Source: Magnetospirillum sulfuroxidans (GTDB lineage Bacteria > Pseudomonadota > Alphaproteobacteria > Rhodospirillales > Magnetospirillaceae). Taken from it: a DNA stretch of 64,000 bases. Position 1 is the stretch's first letter. Every line of letters begins with the position of its first letter. The position numbers and the translations under genes are program-made. This document shows, in pieces, positions 44,901-53,325 of the stretch. Below the pieces are notes generated by a model, which ran no database searches, was not told the origin of the DNA, and saw only the letters and a program-made list of their open reading frames with translations. The DNA lies in the NCBI RefSeq assembly GCF_018224925.1, contig NZ_JAGTUF010000002.1, forward strand, positions 186,001-250,000, in the 5' to 3' direction.

Positions 44901-45905
44901 TTGTCGTTTCAGATCAGCGATACCGGCATCGGCATCCCCGCCCCCATGCGCCAGGCCATCTTCGGCGAATTTGTCCAAGCCGATGATTCCATCACGCGAA
45001 AATTTGGCGGCGTCGGCTTGGGGCTGGCCATCTCCCGGCGTATGGCCGAGCAGATGGGGGGGACACTGGTTTTGGTGGCGACGTCAGAGCAAGGGAGTTG
45101 TTTCCAGCTGGATGTTCCAATCAAAGCCGCCGCCATGGCCACAGCCATTCCCGCCGCCCCGAAGCGGATTGGAGACCAGGGGGCCAGCCGGCAGGTCCTG
45201 GTGGTCGATGACGACGAGATCAATTTGCGTGTTGCCCGGCGCCTACTCGAACATCTGGGCCATCACCCGCATTTGGCCAAGAATGGCATGGAAGCCGTCG
45301 CCGCCGCCGCAAGCACGGCGTTCGACGTCATCTTGATGGATTTGCACATGCCTGACATGGATGGGCTGGAAGCAAGCCGACAGATCCGACAGCAGGAACG
45401 CGGACGTGCCGACCGCCCCCGGATCATCGCCATGACCGCCGATCTGACCGATGAGACCTTAGCCCAATGCCTGGCGGCAGGCATGGATAGCGGTCTGGCC
45501 AAACCGGTTCAGCTTGAGATTCTGAGCGATCACATGATGGATGTTGTCGATACGGACTTCCTTGACCGACAAGTGGCGATTTTGGGCTTGGCCGAAATGA
45601 TCCACCTGGCCCGCACCTACAACCGTGTCGCCCGCCAGATGATCGCGGAAATGGGCGTTGCCGCCGCTGCCGGGGATCTTGCCCGCATCGAGGCCCTGGC
45701 GCACCGATTGTGTAGCGCGTCGGGCCCCCTTGCTCTGGTGCAGATCAGGACAAAGGCGGCCCGCATCGAAAGCATGGCCAAAACCGGAACCGCATCATTC
45801 CTGCATCAGCAGATCGTACAATTGGACGCGGACCGCCGCGTCGGCCTAAGACTCTTGGCCCGTCAGGCACGGCTGTGTTCAAGCCAAACAGGAAAGGAGA
45901 TCTGA
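41913..45905 (+). CDS. Hybrid phosphorelay sensor kinase with beta-propeller sensor
   Basis: The 1330-residue protein starts with a signal or anchor helix (about residues 8-28). A large periplasmic two-component-regulator propeller follows (repeats such as DRSGRLWVGTSEGLMW and DRSGLVWISSLRGIDR), then a Y_Y_Y domain and a membrane helix near 779-800. The cytoplasmic part has HisKA with His859 (IGHEIRTPLNG), HATPase with NLLGNAIKFT and DTGIGIP, a receiver with Asp1143 (ILMDLHMPDMDG) and an Hpt domain with His1264 (ALAHRLCSASG). So it carries His-Asp-His and needs a final response regulator. Such a regulator is encoded convergently, with three bases between the stops. Propeller sensors often bind glycans or other polymers. 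Confidence 0.93.
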   Translation: MVMLWKRWGFYLFLLVVCVRLISGSALARPPDTDQGRWADIATPVFNHLTTADGLPYPVALGVVQDRQGFIWAATPGGIARWDGYHMKVFRHDNNIASSLPENIITAAFSAPNGRLWFSSVSGLVASFDPVRQDFTAYRHPGGNFGRPSGLTGDGAGGIWIAGRQGLFRLDKTTGEWTRENALPQGDVSCVLVDRSGRLWVGTSEGLMWRAPNETAFTSIKMPASMKGDATSFMFEDSGGTIWFGSRRGRVGHIDADRRKVNLETALPPSGFRVTAFVEPRPGLLWVGEYGGGIRELNTQSKTVRLFRHDPASSTSLADNAVTGLLVDRSGLVWISSLRGIDRHIAANQRVMTMVPHTQNGLPGDDVRSVTTTKDRRLWLGFRSAGLVLLDPATNSIKTRPDGRWPKDLPAGTVQAIADTADGTLWVGQSTGLRKIDLGSGTIQSYPPLADANVWGLLVEGDGLWAGGYMGLAYIPRNGGPPRLYSSVRKDPKTLSDNSVVVIFRDRAQRLWLGTQRGLNLLENPETGTFRRIFSDPNDPESLPGDSITSITQDRFGRLWLATANGICIFDPEQVGKPRFTRLGAADGLPNGPVLSIIEDSAGMIFAATGDGLAVINPDTLKVRILGPAEGVEVKTFWTGAAAKATDGVLVFGGFGGMVQVHPTSLPKWDFSPPVVVTDVRAGPRSLSSLGEIVVLPEDSGFSVEFAALDFSAPERNRYAYRLDGGDWLSVDSQHRMASYTNLAPGRHHLEILGSNSIGLWAPPLVVNIRVLPAWYQTVWFHLLVFGLFLAAIATALQVRKAYYRRREQELILQVDAKTAEVEAAMQRAVAGEEEARKAKVVAETADQMKSRFLAIIGHEIRTPLNGLLGMLQVLDPRAPDQDCLSTAKQAGEMLRHLVENVLEYGRDGAANQDALLHEVDIAGLVTQIVNLVRNQAETKGLTLITTTPADLPPIIRVNRAKLSRILLNLLGNAIKFTDSGTVSLVATLTDDGEAWLSFQISDTGIGIPAPMRQAIFGEFVQADDSITRKFGGVGLGLAISRRMAEQMGGTLVLVATSEQGSCFQLDVPIKAAAMATAIPAAPKRIGDQGASRQVLVVDDDEINLRVARRLLEHLGHHPHLAKNGMEAVAAAASTAFDVILMDLHMPDMDGLEASRQIRQQERGRADRPRIIAMTADLTDETLAQCLAAGMDSGLAKPVQLEILSDHMMDVVDTDFLDRQVAILGLAEMIHLARTYNRVARQMIAEMGVAAAAGDLARIEALAHRLCSASGPLALVQIRTKAARIESMAKTGTASFLHQQIVQLDADRRVGLRLLARQARLCSSQTGKEI

Positions 45906-45907
45906 TC

Positions 45908-46660
45908 TTAACTGGTTCCGACCGTCAGGCCAAAACGATAGCCGATGCCGGTGACGGTCACGATCGCATCCCCCAGGTCACCGCCTTGCTTTAACTTGCG
46001 ACGTAGACGGGCGATCAATGAATCCACGGTTCGCGCATCCCCCATTTCGGTGCGACTGCTGACCACTTCGGCAAGAAAATCCCGATACAAGGCCCGCCCC
46101 TTGGCATCGACCAAGGCCGCCAGCAAATCGAATTCCCCCCGGGTCAACTGAACTTGCGCCCCCGAGCGCAGCGCCAATTCCCGTCGGGTCATGTCCATGA
46201 CGTAATCCCCGAACGTCACCACGCTGCAATGGCCTGCGGGGGCGCGATCCAACATCCGACGTCGCAACAGGGCGCGGGAGCGCGCCATCAATTCGCGCAG
46301 GTTGACGGGCTTGATCACGTAATCATCGCCAGCGGATTCCAAACCGACAACCCGATCGATTTCACAATCGCGCTGCGTCACGAAAATCAGTCCGACCGAA
46401 CTCGACGCCCGAATCTCTTGAGCGAAGGCGATGCCGTTGGCGTCAGGAAGATGAATATCGACGAAAATCAGATCCGGTGTGCTCTGCCGAAGCAGGATGC
46501 GGCATTCCGACGCCGAGGCCGCTTCTTGAACCAAAAAGGATTCGGTGGCGAAATAGCGGGCAATCATCGAACGAGTTATCGGATCATCGTCCAAAACGAT
46601 CAGCCGGGGCTGAGCTTCGCTCTGCGCAGCGGGCGATGCACGGCTTTCCGGATTGTTCAT
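45908..46660 (-). CDS. OmpR/TorR-type response regulator
   Basis: The 250-residue protein has an N-terminal receiver with acidic LIVLDDDPIT, phosphoacceptor Asp in LIFVDIHLPDANG and the lysine in DDYVIKPVNLRELMARSRAL. The C-terminal winged helix ends with DSLIARLRRKLKQG and VTGIGYRFG, the OmpR class pattern. It is the likely end point of the phosphorelay begun by the convergent hybrid kinase. The start is the ATG preceded by GGTGGGG; an upstream in-frame ATG adds 35 residues of low-quality sequence. It is divergent from a small exported protein gene, which may be a target. Confidence 0.9.
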   Translation of the reverse strand: MNNPESRASPAAQSEAQPRLIVLDDDPITRSMIARYFATESFLVQEAASASECRILLRQSTPDLIFVDIHLPDANGIAFAQEIRASSSVGLIFVTQRDCEIDRVVGLESAGDDYVIKPVNLRELMARSRALLRRRMLDRAPAGHCSVVTFGDYVMDMTRRELALRSGAQVQLTRGEFDLLAALVDAKGRALYRDFLAEVVSSRTEMGDARTVDSLIARLRRKLKQGGDLGDAIVTVTGIGYRFGLTVGTS

Positions 46661-46885
46661 TTCCCCACCCTTAAGTTCTATTCCGGATTGGATCATAAAA
46701 GCTGATCCAACCTTCGACAAGGGATCATCGCGCCCCGACATTTCCAGGTATGGATGGCCATTCACAGCATGGCAACATCACATCCACACCAGCGCTTCAC
46801 TATATTCGGCAACGGCCAGGGGCAAAGATCCTCTCCTGCAATATTAATGAATACCCCACAAGTATGGACAGAAAGGATTTATTTC

Positions 46886-47203
46886 ATGAAGACTCTGATG
46901 GTTGCCGCTGTTTCCGCAATCGCCCTGCTGTCCGCGAACATGGCTTTCGCCGGAACCGAATACAACACGGTTCCCGCCGGCGATGCGCAGTACAAGTCTT
47001 GCGTATCCTATGCCTTGAAAAAGTATGAAGGCGGCGAAGAAGCCAGCCCGATCCGCGGGCAAACCAAGGCGCAGGCCTGGTGCACCTGCCTGTGGAACGA
47101 AACTCCCGACAATTTCACCGGTGGCTTGGCCAAGTTCTCTGAATCCGACAAGGGTCAGAAGGTCAACAAGGTCTGCGAAAAGTATTCTGACTGGGGTCAG
47201 TGA
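46886..47203 (+). CDS. Small exported cysteine-containing protein, unknown function
   Basis: The 105-residue protein has a clear signal peptide (MKTLMVAAVSAIALLSANMA, cleaved after AFA). The mature 82 residues contain four cysteines, in KSCVSYAL, AWCTCLWNE and KVCEKYSDWG, which could form two disulfides in the periplasm. I do not recognise a family. AAAGGA lies ten bases upstream of the ATG. It is divergent from the response regulator gene with a 225-base gap, so it may be controlled by that phosphorelay. Confidence 0.75.
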   Translation: MKTLMVAAVSAIALLSANMAFAGTEYNTVPAGDAQYKSCVSYALKKYEGGEEASPIRGQTKAQAWCTCLWNETPDNFTGGLAKFSESDKGQKVNKVCEKYSDWGQ

Positions 47204-47262
47204 GAACGCGGACACGTCCGAACAGGTCGTGTCCCATCGCGTGATATAGCCGCGATCGCGTG

Positions 47263-47305
47263 GGAATGATGGCGTGAGGTGCAGAACGCCCCGAGCCATC
47301 ATTCC
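47263..47305. terminator. Hairpin between convergent genes
   Basis: Perfect 11-base arms (GGAATGATGGC) flank a 21-base spacer downstream of the small exported protein gene. The remaining 150 bases to the convergent permease stop show nothing else I recognise. Confidence 0.5.
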
Positions 47306-47454
47306 TGCATCGCGATGACAAGACGGCATGGTTTGCGGGAAAAATTTGTTGTTCCCGATCTACTGCTGCAAGCTGATTGTTTTTTACCAGCCCTCCGCTA
47401 TCTCCGCCAACATATGGACGACATACACACCATACGGTCAATTGGAACCAAGTG

Positions 47455-48801
47455 TCAGAGATAGCGTAAAAGCAGATAGACGTTGGCAATGCCGATGGAC
47501 AGCAACATCAATCCGAACGCCACCTTCATGAAGGGAATGAAGCGAATCGGGTGACCGGCGCGCTCGGCCAGACCGGCCACGGTCAGATTGGCCGAAGCCC
47601 CGACCAAAGTGCCGTTGCCGCCCAGGCAAGCCCCCAGCGACAGCGCCCACCACAACGGTTCGATCGCCCGTTCGCCACCGAAAGTGGGGGCCATGCTCTT
47701 GATCAGCGGGATCATGGTGGCGACAAAGGGAATGTTGTCGACGACGGCGGAAATGATCGCCGAGGCCCACAAAATCGCCACCGCGGTCACCCGCATGTCG
47801 CCGCCGGTCATCGACACCAGCTTTTCCGCCAGCATGGCCAACACCCCGGCCTTTTCGACGCCGGTGACGACGATGAACAGACCGACGAAGAAGAAGATGG
47901 TCACCCATTCCACTTCCCCGAACAGATGATGGACTTCGTGCGATTGCTCTTCCGCGTCCTTGCCCAGGCAATACAGGAGCAACAGCAAGGCGGCGCCGAA
48001 CATGGCGATCGTACCCGGCTCCAGCCCCAGCGAATGAGACCCGATAAAGCCGCCGATGATCAGCGTCAACACCGCCAGGGATTGCTTGAGCAAACGCGGA
48101 TCGGTGATGGCGTCGGCTTCGGAAAAGCCCATGACGCGCGCCCGCGCCTCGGCGCTGGCCCGCAGCTTGCGGCCCCACATCAGATGGAACAGGGCCGAAG
48201 ACAGCAATTGAATGACCACCACCACCGGCGCCAGATTAAAGGCGAACTGGTTGAAGGTCAGTCCGGTCGCCGAACCGATCAGGATGTTGGGCGGATCACC
48301 GATCAGGGTCGAGGTCCCCCCGATATTGGAGGAGAAGATCAGCGCCACCAGGAACGGCCACGGCTTGAGCTTAAGTTCCTCGGTGATCACCAAGGTAACC
48401 GGCACCACCAGCAACACGGTGGTGACGTTGTCGAGCAAGGCCGAAAACACCGCCGTGATGATTTGCAGCATGAACAAGATACCGGCCGGATTGGCCTGCA
48501 CCTTCTTCGCCGACCAGATGGCCACATACTGAAAAACGCCCGAGCGCCGGGTAATGGCCACCACCATCATCATCCCGGTCAGCAAAGCGATGGTGTTGAA
48601 GTCAACGCCACGGATCGCCGCTTCCTGGTTCAAAACCCCCAGCAAAATCATCCCGCCGCCGCCCAGCAAGGCGGCGATGGCGCGATTGATCTTTTCGCTC
48701 ATGATCACCGCATAGGTGGCGATCAGAACCAGGGTTGAAACCCATACGGCGTCCCAGCCAAACAGGACCTGGGGCACCCAGGCATGCGCTTCACCATGCA
48801 T
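47455..48801 (-). CDS. SLC13/ArsB/NhaD-like ion permease
   Basis: The 448-residue protein has about eleven hydrophobic helices of the ion-transporter superfamily. Two inverted-topology motifs are visible: DNVTTVLLVVPVTLVI with SSNIGGTSTLIGDPPNILIG in the first half, and DNIPFVATMIPL with GGNGTLVGASANL in the second. This is the CitMHS/ArsB/NhaD type, also close to the P protein. Sodium-proton exchange or organic-anion transport are both possible. The start overlaps the stop of the CBS gene (TGATG), and NhaA is the first gene of the same run, which favours sodium. Confidence 0.85.
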   Translation of the reverse strand: MHGEAHAWVPQVLFGWDAVWVSTLVLIATYAVIMSEKINRAIAALLGGGGMILLGVLNQEAAIRGVDFNTIALLTGMMMVVAITRRSGVFQYVAIWSAKKVQANPAGILFMLQIITAVFSALLDNVTTVLLVVPVTLVITEELKLKPWPFLVALIFSSNIGGTSTLIGDPPNILIGSATGLTFNQFAFNLAPVVVVIQLLSSALFHLMWGRKLRASAEARARVMGFSEADAITDPRLLKQSLAVLTLIIGGFIGSHSLGLEPGTIAMFGAALLLLLYCLGKDAEEQSHEVHHLFGEVEWVTIFFFVGLFIVVTGVEKAGVLAMLAEKLVSMTGGDMRVTAVAILWASAIISAVVDNIPFVATMIPLIKSMAPTFGGERAIEPLWWALSLGACLGGNGTLVGASANLTVAGLAERAGHPIRFIPFMKVAFGLMLLSIGIANVYLLLRYL

Positions 48802-49256
48802 CAAACGTTCTCCACCACACGCGCCATGGCATCGGTGGCGGTGACGACGCCAATCAACTTGCCGGCGCCGTCAACCACCGGCAGATAAGAATCTCCGCGA
48901 TACAACAGCATCAAGGCCTCAATCAGCGGCGTTTCCGCCCGCACCGCCCGGTGTGGCGCCATGTGCTTGCCGACACTTTCCTTGCCCAGCGCCCCCAGAC
49001 GGGTGTGCAGGTCATCAATGGAATCGGAAACGAAGCCCAATTCCCCCATTTCGACGCCCAGCCGCACGGCGCGCGGCAGCAGCAGGGCAATCAGCTCGCG
49101 CAGGCCGAAAACACCGAGGAAATGCCCCTTGGCATCGGTGACCGGCAGGGCGCTGACCGCTTTTTCCCGCAAAACGACCACGGCCTCGGCCACCGTGTCC
49201 CCCTTCCCCAGCACCGCTGGCGGTGCCGAAATGATGGCTTGGCAACTCATGGCCAT
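48801..49256 (-). CDS. Stand-alone CBS-domain protein
   Basis: This 151-residue protein consists of a CBS pair. The first repeat contains AVVVLREKAVSALPVTDAKG followed by FLGVFGLRELI; the second contains SYLPVVDGAGKLIGVVTATD. CBS pairs bind adenine nucleotides or similar ligands and regulate attached or partner proteins. It is translationally coupled to the downstream ion permease and lies 18 bases after nhaA, so it may sense energy or nucleotide state to gate one of the two transporters. Confidence 0.9.
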   Translation of the reverse strand: MAMSCQAIISAPPAVLGKGDTVAEAVVVLREKAVSALPVTDAKGHFLGVFGLRELIALLLPRAVRLGVEMGELGFVSDSIDDLHTRLGALGKESVGKHMAPHRAVRAETPLIEALMLLYRGDSYLPVVDGAGKLIGVVTATDAMARVVENV

Positions 49257-49274
49257 GCTTCCTTCCCGTTTATA

Positions 49275-50486
49275 TTATGCCTGTCGGGTGGCGAGCTTTG
49301 GCGAAATCCTGGCCAAAAGCGCCCAGCCGACCATCGCCGAGGCGACGGACCCGATGATCACCCCAAGTTTGGTCTCCACCATGGCATTTCCATCGGGAAA
49401 GGCCAAGCCGCCGATAAACAGACTCATGGTGAAGCCGATGCCGGTCAAAACGCACACACCATAGAGCTGCGACCACGTCGCCCCCTCGGGGAGCGCCCCC
49501 AGGCGCAGCCGGATCGCCAGCCACGACAGACCGAAAACCCCCACCTGCTTGCCGATGAACAGCCCGGCGGCGATGCCGAGAAAGACCGGATCGGCCAGGC
49601 TGTCCAAACTCATTCCGGTGAACGACAGGCCGGAATTGGCAAAGGCGAAAATCGGCAGAATGGCATAAGCCACCCACGGGTGCAGACCGTGCTCCAGCCG
49701 TCGCAATGGCGTGTTTTTAACCCGCAACGGAATGCAAAGCCCCAACAGAACGCCGGCGATGGTGGCGTGAAGACCCGATTTCAGCAGGCATACCCACAAA
49801 ACCAGACCGACCAGCATGTAAGGCGACAGCTTGACCACGCCAAAGCGGTTGAACAGCCACAGCACCACCAGCGCCGCGCCGCCACCGGCCAAGGCCAGCC
49901 ATGAAATATCGTGCGAATAAAAAAAGGCGATGATCAGAATGGCGCCCAGATCGTCGATGATGGCCAAGGCTGTCAAAAAGATGCGCAAAGACAGCGGTAC
50001 CCGGCGGCCCAACAGCGACAGCACGCCCAAGGAAAAAGCAATATCGGTGGCCGACGGAATGGCCCAGCCCCGCAAGGATTCGGCATTCCCCCACGTCAGG
50101 CTGGCGTAGATGACCGCCGGGACCAGCATGCCGCCCAAGGCGGCAAAGGCCGGCAACAGGATTTGCTGCCGCGACGACAATTCGCCTTCCAGCGCCTCGC
50201 GCTTGATTTCCAGCGCCACCAGCAAGAAGAACACCGCCATCAGACCATCGTTGATCCACAGCAACAATGGCTTGTCGATGCTGAGGGCGCCAATGCCGAC
50301 AACCGCCTTGGTCGCCAAAAGGCCATCATACCAGCCGGCCAGCGGTGAATTCACCGCCACCAAGGCCAAGACCATGGTCACCACCAAGATGATGCCCGAA
50401 GCCGATTCAAGTCGAAGAAAGGAATGCAATGCCGCCAAAACCCCATTGGCCGCATGATGACCATTGCTGTGCTCGCCCCCGCTCAT
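49275..50486 (-). CDS. nhaA: Sodium/proton antiporter NhaA
   Basis: The 403-residue protein matches NhaA in length and motifs. It opens with FLRLESASGIILVVTMVLAL, contains the AIPSATDIAFSLGVLSLLGR helix with the active-site Asp region and the ALAIIDDLGAILIIAFFYS double-Asp sodium/proton site. It exchanges cytoplasmic sodium for external protons and acts in pH and salt control. It is the first gene of a leftward trio with a CBS protein and an NhaD-like permease. GGGGAG lies just before the ATG. Confidence 0.95.
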   Translation of the reverse strand: MSGGEHSNGHHAANGVLAALHSFLRLESASGIILVVTMVLALVAVNSPLAGWYDGLLATKAVVGIGALSIDKPLLLWINDGLMAVFFLLVALEIKREALEGELSSRQQILLPAFAALGGMLVPAVIYASLTWGNAESLRGWAIPSATDIAFSLGVLSLLGRRVPLSLRIFLTALAIIDDLGAILIIAFFYSHDISWLALAGGGAALVVLWLFNRFGVVKLSPYMLVGLVLWVCLLKSGLHATIAGVLLGLCIPLRVKNTPLRRLEHGLHPWVAYAILPIFAFANSGLSFTGMSLDSLADPVFLGIAAGLFIGKQVGVFGLSWLAIRLRLGALPEGATWSQLYGVCVLTGIGFTMSLFIGGLAFPDGNAMVETKLGVIIGSVASAMVGWALLARISPKLATRQA

Positions 50487-50598
50487 CGCTCCCCGCTAAC
50501 CTGTGGTGAATGGCTCGAAAGCCAAAGGCCTGACATAGGTGCTGATCGTCCAGTTAGAAATGACGGAAAACCGAAAAAGCGCAAAAAAAACTTCAGTT

Positions 50599-51210
50599 TC
50601 ATCGTTCAGCCCGATAGGACGATAGCAATTGCGCCAGCTCAACCGCGGTTTTCACCGCCATTTTCTCGAATACATGGGCCCGGTGAACCTCGACCGTCCG
50701 CATGGTGATACCCAGATCGTCGGCGATTACCTTGTTCAGCTTGCCGGCCAAGACCAGATCCATCACTTGGCGTTCCCGCGCGGTCAGATTGGCCAGCCGG
50801 TTGGCGATGCCGGCGGTATCGGCCTCGCGCTCGCGCCGCTGCGCCGACAAGGCCAGCGCCTCGATCACCCGGTCGACCAATTCGTTGTCGTTGAACGGCT
50901 TTTCAACGAAATCCAGCGCCCCCTTCTTCAGGGCCGACACCGCCATGGGCACGTCGCCGTGACCGGTCAGAAAGATCACCGGCAAGGACGCCGACACTTC
51001 GCGCAGGCGGTCGAACAGATCCAGTCCGCTCATCCCGCTCATGCGGATATCCAGCAGCAGACACCCCGACAGCCCCGGCCGCCATTCGGCGAGAAAATCC
51101 TCGGCCGAGGCAAAGGACCGCACCGACACGCCGCGCGACTGAAACAGCCACGACAAGGCGTCACGGATCGCTTCGTCATCATCGACGATGAAAACGCTGT
51201 CGGAGCTCAT
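50599..51210 (-). CDS. dctR: DctR-like response regulator (FixJ/NarL family)
   Basis: The 203-residue protein has a FixJ-type receiver (VFIVDDDEAIRDALSWLF, phospho-Asp in CLLLDIRMSGMSG, lysine in DFVEKPFND). The C-terminal LuxR-type helix-turn-helix contains LTARERQVMDLVLAGKLNKV. This is the DctR type known from Rhodobacter capsulatus, not the sigma-54 DctD type. Its start overlaps the stop of the kinase gene (ATGA). It should activate the divergent dctPQM operon when C4-dicarboxylates are present. Confidence 0.9.
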   Translation of the reverse strand: MSSDSVFIVDDDEAIRDALSWLFQSRGVSVRSFASAEDFLAEWRPGLSGCLLLDIRMSGMSGLDLFDRLREVSASLPVIFLTGHGDVPMAVSALKKGALDFVEKPFNDNELVDRVIEALALSAQRREREADTAGIANRLANLTARERQVMDLVLAGKLNKVIADDLGITMRTVEVHRAHVFEKMAVKTAVELAQLLSSYRAER

Positions 51211-53168
51211 GCGGCATTCCTTAAGGGCAACGAGAACAAGAAAATGCTGCCGCCTTGAGGATGTGGTTCGAACCACAGGCGGCCGCGATGGAATTCGATG
51301 ATCGACCGGCAGATATTCAAGCCCATGCCCATGCCTTCCTCCTTGGTGGTGAAGAACGGCTGGAACAGGTTCTCAAGCACATCCGGGGCAATGCCCGAAC
51401 CGAAATCGCGGATGGAAACCAGGGCTTGCCCGTCATCCGCATGCAAGTTGACCTCCAGCCGGCGCTGACTGGCCGGGAGGTGGCTCATCGCCTCGATGCC
51501 GTTGCGGGCCAGATTCAAGATGACTTGTTCCAGCAGCACCTTGTCGCCATCGACAACGGCACTGTCGGATTCGCTCCGCAAGACGATGGCGACGCCGCGC
51601 TTTTTGGCGTCAAGTTCCATGAATGCCAAGGATTCGGCCAACAATCGGGGCACGGAACAGGCCCGCAATTGCGGTTCCGACTTGCGGACGAAATCGTGGA
51701 CCCGACGAATGATCTGACCGGCACGCTGGGCTTGGGCCACCAATTTGGACAACGGCAGCCGCAATTCCTCGGGGGTGAAGCTCTCCGCCCCCAGGCGATT
51801 CAGGCAGCCGGTGGCGTAAGAGGCAATGGCCGATAGCGGTTGGTTCAGCTCATGCGCCAAGGTCGAGGCCATTTCCCCCATGGTGATCAGGCGTGATGTG
51901 CGTTGCAGCTTTTCCTGCTGCTGGTGGGCCATTTCCTCCGAGGCCTTGCGTTCGGTGATATCAACCACCGAGGCCATCCAGCCGGTATGGCGGCCATTGG
52001 CGTCGATCAACGGCGCTTCATAGATCAAGGCCCAGAAGGTTTCGCCCGAACGGCGGCGGAATTGGATCTCGAAACCGTCGCGCGGCGCCTTGCCGGCCAA
52101 CACCTGACGGTGCATCAGCATGGTTTCATCCAGCAATTCCGGCACCCAATAGGGCATGGGCGGGATGATGCCGACCAGTTCGTCGGCATTCCAGCCGACC
52201 ATGCGACAAAACGCCGGATTGACATAGGTGACGCGGCCATCCAGATCGCGGGCCCGCATGCCCACGGTCAATGAATCCTCCATCGCCTTGCGAAAGGCAT
52301 GTTCTTCGCCCAGGGCCTGCTCGGCCGCCAGACGGCGGCGCACATGGCGGCGCACCAGCCCCAGGCTGGACAGCGCCAGCAAGGCCAAAATAAAGATCGA
52401 CGCGGCCAGCACGTTGCGGGCCAGCTTGCCTTCCGGGTCATAGACGGTGGCCACCACCGCCAGCCCCTGCCCAGGCGGTTCCAACCGCACCTGGTGGCTG
52501 GCGCCCGGTTCGGCCAGTTCCACTCCGGTCTTGGCCCCCAGCACCACCCCGCTGGAATCGATGATTTCGATCTTGTATTTTTCCGCCACCCACCACGGCA
52601 CATGATGGGTCAGCATGGCATCCACCGACACCACCGCCACCAGCATGGCGACGAAGGCATGGTCCTGGTAGACCGGCACGTGGGCTTCGAACACCGCGCC
52701 GCGCCCCGGAATGAAATAAGGAACGCTCCACGCCACCCGACCGGTGGAACGGGCCAGCAAAAAGGCCGGCCACCACGGCGCCGGCTCGCCGACGACGCTG
52801 CCCGACGGCTCGCCCTGGGATGGCGGCACCGAGACCGACAAGCGCCCGTCGCCCCCGCGCAGCAGAAAGCGATCAAATTCCTGATTATTGGCGATCAAGG
52901 TTCGCGCCGCGTTTTCCAAAAGATCCAAGGACAGGGAATGACGCCCCAGATCGGTGGCCAATTGCCCCAGCTTTTCTTCGTCGGTGCTCAGATGAAAATG
53001 GATGTTCTGTTCGACCCACAAGATGTCCTTGATCAGGGTCAGCCGCTCTTCTTCCTGATCATTGCGGTGCAACAACCACAGCAACACCCCCAGCAGCATG
53101 ACGACCAAAACCATGGCGATGGCCGGCATCGCTTGGAAAGCAGGGCGGGAAGGCAGGCTGCGCGGCAC
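51207..53168 (-). CDS. dctS: DctS-like sensor histidine kinase
   Basis: The protein has about 653 residues. An N-terminal membrane helix (MVLVVMLLGVLLWLL) is followed by a large periplasmic sensor domain, a second membrane helix near residue 270, a PAS domain (DLDGRVTYVNPAFCRMVGW) and the kinase core with LAHELNQPLSAIASYATGCL and GMGMGLNICRSII. This matches DctS. The start is uncertain: a GTG at 53168 gives a sensible leader, while the open frame runs upstream across the dctP promoter, which is unlikely. It is coupled to dctR and divergent from dctP, the same layout as in Rhodobacter. Confidence 0.88.
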   Translation of the reverse strand: MPRSLPSRPAFQAMPAIAMVLVVMLLGVLLWLLHRNDQEEERLTLIKDILWVEQNIHFHLSTDEEKLGQLATDLGRHSLSLDLLENAARTLIANNQEFDRFLLRGGDGRLSVSVPPSQGEPSGSVVGEPAPWWPAFLLARSTGRVAWSVPYFIPGRGAVFEAHVPVYQDHAFVAMLVAVVSVDAMLTHHVPWWVAEKYKIEIIDSSGVVLGAKTGVELAEPGASHQVRLEPPGQGLAVVATVYDPEGKLARNVLAASIFILALLALSSLGLVRRHVRRRLAAEQALGEEHAFRKAMEDSLTVGMRARDLDGRVTYVNPAFCRMVGWNADELVGIIPPMPYWVPELLDETMLMHRQVLAGKAPRDGFEIQFRRRSGETFWALIYEAPLIDANGRHTGWMASVVDITERKASEEMAHQQQEKLQRTSRLITMGEMASTLAHELNQPLSAIASYATGCLNRLGAESFTPEELRLPLSKLVAQAQRAGQIIRRVHDFVRKSEPQLRACSVPRLLAESLAFMELDAKKRGVAIVLRSESDSAVVDGDKVLLEQVILNLARNGIEAMSHLPASQRRLEVNLHADDGQALVSIRDFGSGIAPDVLENLFQPFFTTKEEGMGMGLNICRSIIEFHRGRLWFEPHPQGGSIFLFSLPLRNAA

Positions 53169-53325
53169 GGAAAGTCCACAAATCCAGGGTTGAGGATGGC
53201 GGAACTCCGCCGTTTGCCCTCCCCATGATGACGATTTGACGGATATCCACAATAGCCCATTGCACGAAAGTTTCTGACAATCCGGCGGATAAAGCTTACC
53301 AAAACTTCCCGGGAGGAGAATCCCT

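Noticed and set aside
53260-53275. Sigma-54-like sequence TTGCACGAAAGTTTCT upstream of dctP
   Set aside because: It lacks the GG at -24 and GC at -12 that define the class, and the paired regulator is FixJ-type, not an NtrC-type activator.
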